DNA of 8,316 nucleotides from an uncultured Ruminococcus sp. (GCA_937880065.1 CALFMA010000431.1:1-8316), one strand, 5' to 3'; shown: positions 1-6,857, numbered from the stretch's first letter. Notes: generated by a model from the sequence alone, not told the origin. Numbers and translations are program-made.

Positions 1-10
1 CCAAATTTTT

Positions 11-44
11 AGGACTATATTGCTAATATAGTCCTATTTTATTT
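11..44 (+). terminator. Rho-independent terminator, plus strand
   Basis: A perfect 10-bp stem (11-20 with 26-35) closes a 5-base loop, TGCTA, and is followed by ATTTTATTTT. The T-rich tail lies only on the plus-strand side; the minus-strand side is followed by an A-run. It therefore most likely ends a plus-strand transcript entering from left of the window. Its 5' arm and loop share the 14-mer at 13-26 with the next hairpin. Confidence 0.7.
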
Positions 45-74
45 TCGGCTATAATACGTTATTAAGCGATGCAG

Positions 75-122
75 AAAAACCGTTAGCAAGTCTAAAACAG
101 ACTATATTGCTAACGGTTTTTT
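75..122. terminator. Strong two-way terminator hairpin
   Basis: Bases 75-89 pair perfectly with 107-121 (15 bp, including A/T runs at the base). A 4-bp inner helix (90-93 with 99-102) sits inside, with a small bulge at 103-106. The hairpin is followed by T6 on the plus strand and T5 on the minus strand, so it can end transcription in both directions. On the minus strand it is the first strong terminator after the DUF6125 gene, about 170 bases past its stop, and probably ends the phosphatase-nitroreductase operon. Confidence 0.75.
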
Positions 123-290
123 GCTTTGATTTTGGACGTGAATAAAGATTAGTACACCAATTTTACACTAATTGATATATTTTTGGATATACGATAAAAT
201 AGTTGTAAATATATGTAGTTGTAATTAACTAATTTGAAGAGTTTATAGAAATATAAATTCCTCATCTTTATTCAGAAATATTAGACGAAA
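123..290. other. Gene-free AT-rich spacer
   Basis: No convincing reading frame or promoter is visible. It probably forms the 3' untranslated part of the minus-strand operon. A weak 6-bp hairpin (148-153 with 167-172) and an 11-bp inverted repeat (139-149 with 264-274) occur here. Both are near what chance gives in such AT-rich DNA. Confidence 0.5.
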
Positions 291-812
291 TCATTCTTCA
301 GCAATCCAGAATTCCCACGAGCAAGAGCAGGAAGTATCGGTAACGTCCGGATAGCAGCTGATACATCTGCATTTGATACGTTCGTCAATGGTTTCAGCAA
401 ATCCGCTGTATTCATAAACTGCTGCACTTTTGCATGGATGAAGCGGCATGCCTTTTCGGATTCTTGCTTCCTGAACACGGCATACTTTAATGGTATAGAT
501 AAGTTTATTGCCGCTAATAATAGTTTCGCTTGGATTAGGTCTGTCAACCATTCTATACGCTAATGCTCGTGCAAGGCCTTCAAGTCCGCAATGTTCCTCA
601 AGACCGAGGAACTTTTTTATTCTGCGTGCTTCTGCTTTGGTGTACACTTTCCAAGCTTCTTCATCGAAATGCATAGCAGAATCCATGCCCTGTTCCTTTT
701 CAATTGCTTGGAACCATACACCGTCCATAGCAATAACATTTTTAGAATCATCAAGCAAAAGTGAAATAAGCTGTTCTCGTGTTAATTTATCAAGTTCTTC
801 TTTTGTAAGCAT
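291..812 (-). CDS. DUF6125 family cysteine-rich protein
   Basis: The 173-residue protein matches what I recall of DUF6125 family proteins: an N-terminal helical part with a DGVWF motif (residues 30-34), an EAWK/EARRIKKFLGL segment (52-71), a CRVQEAR motif (111-117) and a Cys-rich end. Cysteines at 127 (PCKS), 148, 150, 153 (KCRCISC), 162 and 164 (CSCSWEF) could bind a metal or an iron-sulfur cluster, but this is inference; the family has no established biochemical role that I know of. The ATG at 812 is preceded by AGAGG (820-824) at 7 bases. It is the last gene of a minus-strand operon, starting 18 bases after the zinc-ribbon gene ends, so the two are probably co-transcribed. Length is normal for the family and no defect is visible. 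Confidence 0.85.
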   Translation of the reverse strand: MLTKEELDKLTREQLISLLLDDSKNVIAMDGVWFQAIEKEQGMDSAMHFDEEAWKVYTKAEARRIKKFLGLEEHCGLEGLARALAYRMVDRPNPSETIISGNKLIYTIKVCRVQEARIRKGMPLHPCKSAAVYEYSGFAETIDERIKCRCISCYPDVTDTSCSCSWEFWIAEE

Positions 813-830
813 TTTAGTACCTCTTTTATT

Positions 831-1163
831 TTACCTCATAAGGCTGAGTTTAATTTTATTTACCCATTCATCTATATCATTTTTATTTTCTTCCAGATAA
901 TCTGGGAAACTAGATAATTTGCTTGTATCAAGTGTATTTAGATTATTCCACCAAATTGGTAATGAATATCTTGAATGTGAACTATGGTGACATGCACTGC
1001 ACCACAACCACAGTCCACCTGAATGACTGTTTATGTTGTGTCTGTATAAATATATATGCCCATCTTTTTTGGCACATATCGGACAATTTACTGGAAAGAG
1101 TTTATTTTTATCATAAAAACAATCTATTATTTTTAAAATTTTATCATTATCTTCTTGCCATAT
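831..1163 (-). CDS. Small zinc-ribbon protein with out-of-frame start codon
   Basis: An open minus-strand frame of 110 codons (TGG at 1160 to TAA at 831) encodes a small protein with two CxxC knuckles: NCPIC (residues 25-29 from that TGG) and WCSAC (53-57), followed by His-rich HHSSHSRYSLPIWWNN and an acidic helical end. The layout resembles small hypothetical zinc-binding proteins of Firmicutes. It has no in-frame ATG, GTG or TTG before the cysteine motifs. A good AGAGG site (1171-1175) stands 9 bases before an ATG (1161-1159), but that ATG reads ATG GCA AGA AGA TAA. Dropping one G of the GG after it gives M-Q-E-D-N-D-K-I and the whole frame. The only alternative is an AUA start at 1163-1161, 7 bases from the site. 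It lies between the nitroreductase (21 bases upstream) and the DUF6125 gene in one operon. Real coding is well supported; the start is not resolved. Confidence 0.75.
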   Translation of the reverse strand: MWQEDNDKILKIIDCFYDKNKLFPVNCPICAKKDGHIYLYRHNINSHSGGLWLWCSACHHSSHSRYSLPIWWNNLNTLDTSKLSSFPDYLEENKNDIDEWVNKIKLSLMR

Positions 1164-1170
1164 ATTTTAA

Positions 1171-1175
1171 CCTCT
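1171..1175 (-). promoter_or_regulatory. Ribosome binding site of the zinc-ribbon gene
   Basis: AGAGG on the minus strand, 9 bases before the ATG at 1161 and 7 before ATA at 1163. It shows where translation should begin although that ATG is out of frame with the long coding frame. Confidence 0.55.
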
Positions 1176-1184
1176 ACATTTTTG

Positions 1185-1682
1185 TCATTTTATGTAATGA
1201 ATTCTTGTTTCATCAAATCTCATCTGCTGTTTACGTGTTTCAGCAGGATATCCGATTGCTATAAGAGCGAAAGCACGGAGATTTTTAGGAATTTCAAGAA
1301 CTGCTTCTGTTTTAGTCATTCTGTCCTCTAAAGGAGCAGCGCAAAGCCATACTCCGCCAAGTCCAAGGGAAGTTATTTCAAGAAGCATATTTTCTGTTGC
1401 ACAAGAAAGGTCAAGTAATACAGTTTCATTCCACCTCAATCCCTCTGTACGATAGCAAGGAACGATTACCAAAGGTGCATTTTCAGCACAAGCAGCGTAT
1501 GGGCTGATTTGAGAAAGCTGTCTGATTTTTTCCTTATCAGTAACAACATAAAATTCCCATGGCTGCTGATTTCCGGCAGAGGGTGCAGCCATTGCGGCTT
1601 TTAGTATCTGCTGAATTTTATCAGATTCAACAGGTTTATCCTCATATTTTCTTATGCTTACTCGTTCAAATATTTCTTTCAT
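1185..1682 (-). CDS. Nitroreductase family protein (FMN-dependent oxidoreductase)
   Basis: The 165-residue protein is a short nitroreductase-fold flavoenzyme. It shows the N-terminal VSIRKY motif (8-13), whose Arg usually contacts the FMN phosphate, the APSAGNQQPW motif (33-42), the GLGGVWL segment (107-113) and the GYP motif (144-146) before a basic end. The family reduces nitro groups, quinones or flavins with NAD(P)H; the natural substrate cannot be told from sequence. Two such subunits normally form a dimer with FMN at the interface. Start ATG at 1682 has GGAGG (1687-1691) 4 bases before it, inside the end of the phosphatase gene. The ATG overlaps the phosphatase TGA as ATGA, so translation is probably coupled. 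Length fits the shorter members of the family; no defect is seen. Confidence 0.9.
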   Translation of the reverse strand: MKEIFERVSIRKYEDKPVESDKIQQILKAAMAAPSAGNQQPWEFYVVTDKEKIRQLSQISPYAACAENAPLVIVPCYRTEGLRWNETVLLDLSCATENMLLEITSLGLGGVWLCAAPLEDRMTKTEAVLEIPKNLRAFALIAIGYPAETRKQQMRFDETRIHYIK

Positions 1683-2137
1683 AATTCCTCCATGATGTGT
1701 TCAATTAATCCACGACAACCCTCGTCAATATCTCTGTAGGTAGTCTCAAAATCTCTGCTGTACCATGGGTCAGCAACATCATCTCCACGGCCTGCAAAGG
1801 TAAGGAGTTTATAAATTTTTCCGTCTTTATCGTTGCCGAAAATTCTGTTCATATTGCGAATATTTGCTGTATCCATACCAATGAAATAATCATATTTTTC
1901 ATAGTCGGATTTTTTCAGTTGTACAGATGTTTTACCGCTGCAGCCAATGCCATGCTTGGCAAGTTCGAATTTAGCAGGGGGATATACTGAATTTCCTATT
2001 TCTTCGGTGCTTGTAGCACTTGAAGCAATATAGAAATTCTCACTATATCCCATATCTGATACAAGTTTTTTCATAATAAATTCAGCCATTGGCGATCTGC
2101 AAATATTGCCGTGGCAGACGAACATTATTCTTATCAT
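1679..2137 (-). CDS. Low-molecular-weight protein tyrosine phosphatase
   Basis: The 152-residue protein is a complete LMW-PTP (arsenate reductase-like fold). The N-terminal P-loop VCHGNICRS gives the CX5R signature with nucleophile Cys8 and Arg14. The general-acid Asp is Asp123 in the VADPWYS motif near the C-terminus. It is expected to remove phosphate from tyrosine in cytoplasmic proteins through a phosphocysteine intermediate; arsenate reduction is a less likely role because the extra redox cysteines of ArsC are not evident. ATG at 2137 is preceded by AAGGAA (2145-2150) at 7 bases. It is first in the operon and overlaps the nitroreductase by 4 bases. I see no clear promoter in the 64 bases upstream, so read-through from the 2739 promoter past the hairpin at 2169-2189 is possible. 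Confidence 0.92.
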   Translation of the reverse strand: MIRIMFVCHGNICRSPMAEFIMKKLVSDMGYSENFYIASSATSTEEIGNSVYPPAKFELAKHGIGCSGKTSVQLKKSDYEKYDYFIGMDTANIRNMNRIFGNDKDGKIYKLLTFAGRGDDVADPWYSRDFETTYRDIDEGCRGLIEHIMEEL

Positions 2138-2168
2138 ATAATCATTCCTTTTATTTACAAAATATCAT

Positions 2169-2189
2169 ACTGCGGCATTACGCCGCAGT
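2169..2189 (-). terminator. Hairpin after the frameshifted gene, weak terminator
   Basis: A perfect GC-rich 8-bp stem (2169-2176 with 2182-2189) with a 5-base loop lies 12 bases after the stop at 2202. On the minus strand it is followed by ATGATATTTTG, so the T-tract is late and broken. It could partly end transcription or act as an attenuator before the phosphatase operon. Confidence 0.45.
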
Positions 2190-2201
2190 GCATAGTATAA
2201 A

Positions 2202-2739
2202 TCATTTATCTAACAGCCAATCAATTGCGTTGACAACTTCAATGCCTTCATAGTCACCGTGAGTAATAATAAGGATTTTTGGGTAGTATTCTTTACACTT
2301 AATCCATACGTCTATATTTATATAATTCCAAAGTGTCAAATTCATCTTTTTGCAAAAGCTTTCTAACGCCTAATAGTCTTAAAAGATGATTGACTGTTCC
2401 GTCACCATGCATTGGCTCGCACTCTATGTCACCGTTTTCAAAAATCACGCCCGCTTGCGTTCCGTATCCGCCGAAGTAGTCTGTTTCCATATAAAGAAGC
2501 TGACCTTTGAACGAATTCACTTTCAAAAACTCAATAACGGAATCCGTCAAGTAATTCAAATGCGGATAATCACAGGTATTCTGCAAATCATACAGTTCTT
2601 CTATATCATCAAATAGATTGTCATTCAGAAATACGAGGGCGAATTCCTGTGGAAGCTTTATCATTTCCACCAGCCAGCATTCCGCTATTGATCGAATGAC
2701 ATGGTCATTTCCGATGATTGCTCTGATCATATGTCCCAT
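2202..2739 (-). pseudogene. Frameshifted gene of unknown function (about 178 residues if repaired)
   Basis: Frame one runs from ATG 2739 (GGAGG at 2749-2753, 9 bases away) and stops at 2299 after 146 residues. Frame two continues as clean coding sequence with a natural-looking end (KILIITHGDYEGIEVV, then AIDWLLDK) to TGA 2202. Removing one A from the AAA run near 2320 joins them as LELYNIDVWIKC and gives about 178 residues. I do not recognise a named family. The clearest motif is METDYFGGYGTQAGVIFENG (84-103), seen to my memory in uncharacterised proteins; a cytoplasmic, signal-less, acidic protein is expected. The second frame also has its own ATG (2345), giving 47 residues, but no ribosome site. 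Its promoter lies at 2781-2810. It could be a decayed gene, or an intact gene with a sequence error. Confidence 0.7.
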
Positions 2740-2780
2740 AGACGAATTCCTCCGTAATTTCGATTTTTCCGTACCATACT

Positions 2781-2810
2781 ATTATATCATAATCTTTCCA
2801 TTTGCGTCAA
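2781..2810 (-). promoter_or_regulatory. Sigma-A promoter for the gene starting at 2739
   Basis: Minus strand TTGACG (2810-2805), 18-base spacer, TATAAT (2786-2781). Five of six and six of six positions match consensus, and the start codon lies about 40 bases downstream. Confidence 0.7.
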
Positions 2811-2928
2811 GATACAAGAAAATATTTCGAATACATATTGGAATTTTCAATATATCGTATGTGCAGTACAGATGACGGATTATTTGTATGGGTATACATT
2901 GATGAAACTTCAATATAAAATGCCGATT

Positions 2929-2966
2929 TCGGAATTTTAAATATCACTATTAAATTAGTATTCCGA
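2929..2966. repeat. Inverted repeat upstream of the HAD gene promoter
   Basis: TCGGAAT (2929-2935) is repeated inverted as ATTCCGA (2960-2966), with a second inner match TTTAA/TTAAA (2936-2940 with 2950-2954). It ends 18 bases before the -35 of the HAD gene. It may be an operator or the remnant of an old terminator; no T-tract favours either side clearly. Confidence 0.3.
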
Positions 2967-2984
2967 TTTTGATTGTAGTTATAC

Positions 2985-3013
2985 TTGTATTATTTTATTA
3001 AATATGATATAAT
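2985..3013 (+). promoter_or_regulatory. Sigma-A promoter for the HAD phosphatase
   Basis: TTGTAT (2985-2990), 17-base spacer, TATAAT (3008-3013). The -10 is perfect and the -35 has TTG only. Transcription would start near 3020, giving a leader of about 30 bases. Confidence 0.6.
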
Positions 3014-3050
3014 GGAAATTGTAAATTTATTTAGACAGGAGATATATATA

Positions 3051-3686
3051 ATGAAAAAAGCAATTTTATTTGATCTGGACGGCACGCTGTGGGATTCTTC
3101 TCAGCAATGTACTGAGGCGTGGAATGAATGTATTCGTACAAAAACTAATTTGACAAAGCAGATTACAGTTAACGATATGCATAGATTTATGGGGAAAACT
3201 ATAGATGTTATAGCAGCAATGATGCTGCCTGAATTGTCAGAAGAAGAGCAAATGAGGATTATCCGACTTTGTACTGATTATGAGAAACCATATCTGCAAA
3301 ATCATAAGGCACAATTATATCAAAACGAGCGTGAAACTCTCGAAATGCTTTCAAAGGAATATGAATTGGGAATAGTCAGCAATTGTCAGGACGGATATAT
3401 TCAAGTATATCTGGAGCAATGTGGATTTGCGGACTTATTCTGTGATTTTGAATGTGCAGGAAGAACAGGAAAGTCCAAAGGTGAAAATATACGTCTTTTA
3501 ATGGAACGTCAAGGAATTGAAAAATGTGTATATATAGGTGATACACAAGGGGATTGTGATGCTGCCGCAGAGGCTGGAGTTGCGTTCGTACATGCTGCGT
3601 ACGGATTTGGAACAGCTGATAATGCGGTGGGAGTTTTAACACAGCTATCTGATTTGCCTGAAATTGTACAAAAATTATTTGGTTAA
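3051..3686 (+). CDS. HAD-superfamily hydrolase (phosphoglycolate phosphatase-like)
   Basis: The 211-residue protein has all four HAD motifs: FDLDGTLWD (7-15; nucleophile Asp8, acid-base Asp10), IVSNC (108-112; motif II Ser110), the GRTGKSKGENI region (137-147; motif III Lys141 or Lys143) and YIGDTQGDCDAA (161-172; Mg-binding Asp164 and Asp168). The helical cap at about 15-90 marks it as subfamily I with a C1 cap, as in phosphoglycolate phosphatase and beta-phosphoglucomutase. It likely hydrolyses a small phosphorylated metabolite in the cytoplasm; the substrate is not predictable. ATG 3051 is chosen because AGGAG (3037-3041) lies 9 bases before it; the frame is open back to a TTG at 2985, but that lies in the promoter. 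It is a single-gene unit ending in the terminator at 3694-3733. Confidence 0.9.
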   Translation: MKKAILFDLDGTLWDSSQQCTEAWNECIRTKTNLTKQITVNDMHRFMGKTIDVIAAMMLPELSEEEQMRIIRLCTDYEKPYLQNHKAQLYQNERETLEMLSKEYELGIVSNCQDGYIQVYLEQCGFADLFCDFECAGRTGKSKGENIRLLMERQGIEKCVYIGDTQGDCDAAAEAGVAFVHAAYGFGTADNAVGVLTQLSDLPEIVQKLFG

Positions 3687-3693
3687 GAAAACA

Positions 3694-3733
3694 CCCGTCA
3701 GAACCGCTATAAATGGCTCTGACGGGATTTTTT
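3694..3733. terminator. Shared two-way terminator between convergent genes
   Basis: A 9-bp stem (3694-3702 with 3718-3726) continues after one mismatch with two more C-G pairs around a 9-base loop. It is followed by ATTTTTT on the plus strand and TGTTTTCTT on the minus strand. It ends the HAD gene (stop 3686) and the sigma operon; the TAA of the solute-binding protein gene overlaps the plus-strand T-run. Confidence 0.85.
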
Positions 3734-5090
3734 ACTGTTTTTCACTCAGGTAAAGTTCAAATCTGTTCTGGAGAATGTTGACACATTCATCAATAGAGCG
3801 ATTTCCGTCAAAAACGTAGTCACTTTCTTCTTTGATTATATGTTCAATATAAGTATTTACAAATGGTTCAATTTTCACATTTTCAATGAAATTTTTAAGC
3901 TGATTATTTTGTTCTTTTGATAATTTCATTTCGCTTCCGTCAGGCAGGGTGACAGGAGCATTTATAGAATTTTCAATATTTTCAGATAAATCAAAAAGCT
4001 CATTTATTACAGATTTTTTCACAGGTATACCATGACTTCTGTCGCTTATTTCTTTCTGAATTTCAGAATTGAAAAAAAGCTGTGAAAGTGCGTCCCATAC
4101 TTCTTCCTGATGTTTTCCTGTGGAAGTTATTCCAAAAGCAGTATCAATTTTAACAATTGTTCCCTTTCCGTTATCTGTAGGATACCCGACAAAAGAAATA
4201 GGCTCATCTTTAAAATTGTACAATGTTTCGTTAGAATAGTAACTGTTTATACCCGGAATCCATATTTGCTTGACAAGAGCCGTATTATCAACAGTACTGC
4301 CAACTACCGTTCCAAAGCGTTTTTCCATTGGTGGAATAGCTGTGAGAAACTCCATAACAGTAGTAAGTCCGTCATTGAAATTGCAGGTATAGTTATCAAA
4401 ATCAACGCAGTTCATTAACATTCCATCAAAAAAATAATGGCGAATATCATACTTGGTATACATTTGTGCAAGGAAATCGCCGTCAAATGAATTATAAGCG
4501 TCAATTGCCTGCTGAACTGTCCAGTTTTCAGCATTATCGCCTACTAATTCTGTTTTGGCAGCTGCCGAATAAATAGTAAAAGCAGGATATATAATATGTA
4601 TTTCACCGTTTTCATCGACACTGTTTATCACGTTATCAAGAAAATCATCACGTTTAATATTTCCTGTTTTTTCCATGATAGGTGATATATCGGCAAGATA
4701 GCCGTTTTTTCTGAATTTATCAAGCTGAAATGGTGTAGCTGAAATAATATCGGGAACATTTCCTGCAAGAATCTCCATTGACAGTTTCTGAACAGAGGTA
4801 TCACCAAGAATATCACCCTCGTCGAAATCATAAACTTCAACATCAATGTGATAATCATTGCTTTGTTTATTCAGTTTTTCAAGTTTTGGATATACGTCTT
4901 GCCATATAGTGTGATAATCAACACTCTGAACCAAGGCTATGGATATGTTTGTTTTCTCTTTAATTTCTGTATTTTTCGATTGTATTTCAGTAGAAATTTC
5001 GTGATTTGGCAGTGGTTCAACAGTCTTGCTTTCGCAGGAAACAGCTGCTGAAATAAGTAAAATTGATAAAACTAAAGCTGTCTTTTTCAT
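3732..5090 (-). CDS. Extracellular solute-binding lipoprotein, orphan, in ECF sigma operon
   Basis: The 452-residue protein begins with a lipoprotein signal peptide (1-18, basic MKK then hydrophobic core) and a lipobox AVSC with Cys19 for lipidation, so it should sit on the outer face of the membrane. A polar linker (20-46) leads to a family-1 solute-binding protein fold: first strand ISIALVQS (49-56), MEILAGNVPDII (105-116, the classic segment of this family), NGYLADISPIM (129-139) and the hinge-like FTIYSAAAKTELVG (171-184). Such proteins bind sugars, oligosaccharides or peptides for ABC importers, but no permease or ATPase gene is present before the terminator. ATG 5090 overlaps the anti-sigma TGA (ATGA), with GGAGG (5098-5102) 7 bases upstream. 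Its place as third gene suggests a role in signal sensing or as the operon's output; the ligand is unknown. Confidence 0.85.
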   Translation of the reverse strand: MKKTALVLSILLISAAVSCESKTVEPLPNHEISTEIQSKNTEIKEKTNISIALVQSVDYHTIWQDVYPKLEKLNKQSNDYHIDVEVYDFDEGDILGDTSVQKLSMEILAGNVPDIISATPFQLDKFRKNGYLADISPIMEKTGNIKRDDFLDNVINSVDENGEIHIIYPAFTIYSAAAKTELVGDNAENWTVQQAIDAYNSFDGDFLAQMYTKYDIRHYFFDGMLMNCVDFDNYTCNFNDGLTTVMEFLTAIPPMEKRFGTVVGSTVDNTALVKQIWIPGINSYYSNETLYNFKDEPISFVGYPTDNGKGTIVKIDTAFGITSTGKHQEEVWDALSQLFFNSEIQKEISDRSHGIPVKKSVINELFDLSENIENSINAPVTLPDGSEMKLSKEQNNQLKNFIENVKIEPFVNTYIEHIIKEESDYVFDGNRSIDECVNILQNRFELYLSEKQ

Positions 5091-6310
5091 TTGGTGTCCT
5101 CCGATTTGTAAATATTATGGCTTTCTGCCTCAATGCCATTTTCCCCATAGCCGAAAATATAAACAGTTATATCTGCTATGTTCTCAACAGGGTGGGGGAG
5201 TTTGTAGCTGTAAACATTGCTGAAAACAGATGCAAAATATTCATAATTATTATCTGTGCATATACCGTTATCAATGAAGTATTCCAGTTTATTTGTACCA
5301 GCTGTAAGAACTACTGTATCATCTTTCATTGTGATTACGGGAACTGCAAATTTTCCTTCCGAAATAGATGCAGTACAATCAAGGGTTAAGGATAGGGTAT
5401 CAGCAATAACCTTAAATCCGTCTTTTTCGGCTGTAATTGTATCTGCGGTATTTTCAGGAATTTTTATTTCTGCCGTCCAGCTTCCGCTTAATATTTTATT
5501 GCAGTTTTCAAGATAATCAGAAATAAAATCGTATGTTCTGCTGTCAAAGTCATTCGCTTTCCAGTAAGCTTTCCATTCCTGAACTGTGTGATTTTCAAAG
5601 TCAAATTCCTCACGCCATTTGTTTTGTTCTTCAATAATTGCAGATTGAATTTCATCGTATGTACTGTCGGATATTATATTTTCAAGCTGTATTTTGATTG
5701 TACATCCAGCTATATCCTTTTCTGTAAGATAGAATGAAGTATAGTAGGTATTTGGAGTATCTCCTTTGTAAATCTGTGAAGTCATTCCGAAACCGCTTTT
5801 ATTTAAGAGAGGCGTTTCAAGTCCGTTTTCAATTTTCGAAAAATATGGGATAATCAAGGAGTTTTCAGGAATTTCAGTATCAGATATAATTTCCGCAGCA
5901 ATCATAAGAGTGTTATTGTCACAGTACATACCTGCGGTGGAAATTTTCAGATTATCGTCACCGGTGAAAAAAATATAATTTTCAGAAATATTCTGTTCCA
6001 TAGATGAAATATCATTATCATTTACAAGGGGTAAATCACGGCTGATTGAGGGATTATTTTCAGTACGCTGCAAAATATTTTTGAAATGAATAAATCCTTC
6101 AGAATATGCAACAGCTGTAATACCTGATAAAGCAGTAAGGGCAGCGGCAATGCTTATAATTGCTATTCTGGATTTTTTTCGAATTACAGTTTTTTTCTTA
6201 ATTCTCTGCATCACAATACGGTTTATATTTTCATTATTACAGTTTTCTTCTGAAATATCGGGTAAATCGCCCTTGTAATCCGAAAATATGTCATATAGAT
6301 TAATTTTCAT
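5087..6310 (-). CDS. Membrane-anchored anti-sigma factor, DUF4179-like
   Basis: The 407-residue protein has a short cytoplasmic part (1-47) that probably binds the sigma factor and ends in a basic stretch (IKKKTVIRKKSR), one membrane helix (about 48-69) and a large extracellular part. The outer part shows a beta-rich region (about 118-212, LKISTAGMYCDNNTLMIAAE) resembling DUF4179, a charged helical insert rich in Trp and acidic residues (about 218-272), and a second beta-rich region starting GSWTAEIKIP (276-285) that resembles the DUF5643-type domain following DUF4179 in related proteins. Family names are from memory and tentative. By context it holds the sigma factor inactive until an outside signal arrives. 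No zinc-binding HxxxCxxC motif is seen. ATG 6310 lies inside the sigma gene (11-base overlap), with AAAGGGG (6319-6325) 8 bases upstream. The other end overlaps the binding-protein gene by 4 bases. Confidence 0.8.
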   Translation of the reverse strand: MKINLYDIFSDYKGDLPDISEENCNNENINRIVMQRIKKKTVIRKKSRIAIISIAAALTALSGITAVAYSEGFIHFKNILQRTENNPSISRDLPLVNDNDISSMEQNISENYIFFTGDDNLKISTAGMYCDNNTLMIAAEIISDTEIPENSLIIPYFSKIENGLETPLLNKSGFGMTSQIYKGDTPNTYYTSFYLTEKDIAGCTIKIQLENIISDSTYDEIQSAIIEEQNKWREEFDFENHTVQEWKAYWKANDFDSRTYDFISDYLENCNKILSGSWTAEIKIPENTADTITAEKDGFKVIADTLSLTLDCTASISEGKFAVPVITMKDDTVVLTAGTNKLEYFIDNGICTDNNYEYFASVFSNVYSYKLPHPVENIADITVYIFGYGENGIEAESHNIYKSEDTK

Positions 6311-6845
6311 TTCCGTAGCCCCTTTCTATAAGTTTCTTTTTCAGCTTATTTCTCGCACGATGTAAAGCAGTTTTGCAGGCAGATTGGCTCATATTCATTT
6401 CAAGTGCAATCTGTGGTATCTTTTGATAATAGAAGTAATGACGAAGCAGTATTTCCCTGTCACGCCGTTCCATTTTGTCAATAATAGCGTTGAACACATC
6501 AGCAAGGTCGTGCTGTTCTGCATTAAATTCTATATCGGTATTGTCGTATATTTCAATTTCGTCGATTGGAATAGTAATGTGCAATTTGCGAAGTCGGTCA
6601 ATTGAAAGGTTTCTTGCAACAGCAGCAAGATAGGAACGCAGGCTTTCCGATCTAAGCTTGTCCGCATTACGCCATATTATTATGAAAACATCTGCTGATA
6701 TTTCTTCAATATCGCTTTCTGTCAATCTGTTGCCAGCAATATTTCTAACAACTGTACTTACATAAGCACTATAACGGTCAACGAGAACAGAGAGTGCTTT
6801 CTCCTTTTTCTTTTTCAACTGACAGACAATCTTTTTGTCGTCCAC
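6300..6845 (-). CDS. ECF-type RNA polymerase sigma factor (sigma-70 family)
   Basis: With a GTG start at 6845 the protein has 181 residues, the normal ECF size. Region 2 (about 15-87) includes the helix DVFIIIWRNADKLR (52-65) for core binding and SYLAAVARNLSIDRLRK (71-87) for the -10 element. Region 4 (about 115-170) has the DREILLRHYFYYQKIPQIALEM segment (129-150) and the helix-turn-helix SQSACKTALHRARNKLKK (153-170) that reads the -35. It directs RNA polymerase to a small regulon on release by the anti-sigma factor encoded next. GTG is preferred because GGGGG (6853-6857) lies 7 bases before it. The longer frame from ATG 6917 starts inside the -10 of the sigma-A promoter and cannot be the start; ATG 6863 has no ribosome site. 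Confidence 0.92.
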   Translation of the reverse strand: MDDKKIVCQLKKKKEKALSVLVDRYSAYVSTVVRNIAGNRLTESDIEEISADVFIIIWRNADKLRSESLRSYLAAVARNLSIDRLRKLHITIPIDEIEIYDNTDIEFNAEQHDLADVFNAIIDKMERRDREILLRHYFYYQKIPQIALEMNMSQSACKTALHRARNKLKKKLIERGYGNEN

Positions 6846-6852
6846 CTGTATT

Positions 6853-6857
6853 CCCCC
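6853..6857 (-). promoter_or_regulatory. Ribosome binding site that sets the sigma factor GTG start
   Basis: AAAGGGGGAA on the minus strand, with G5 at 6857-6853, is 7 bases before GTG 6845. It lies just downstream of the in-frame ATG at 6863 and so rules against that start. Confidence 0.75.

Noticed and set aside
139..274. 11-bp inverted repeat (139-149 with 264-274) as ends of a small mobile element
   Set aside because: There is no gene between, no target duplication seen, and the A/T-rich match is near chance level.
923..1264. Plus-strand open frame of 113 codons
   Set aside because: It is the antisense of the zinc-ribbon gene, which has CxxC motifs, a ribosome site and operon context; the plus frame has none of these.
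2872..2940. Short plus-strand frame of 22 codons
   Set aside because: There is no ribosome site and no recognisable sequence; AT-rich DNA gives such frames by chance.
2985..3050. N-terminal extension of the HAD protein from TTG 2985
   Set aside because: It would start inside the promoter and add 22 residues before the usual HAD opening; AGGAG fits ATG 3051.
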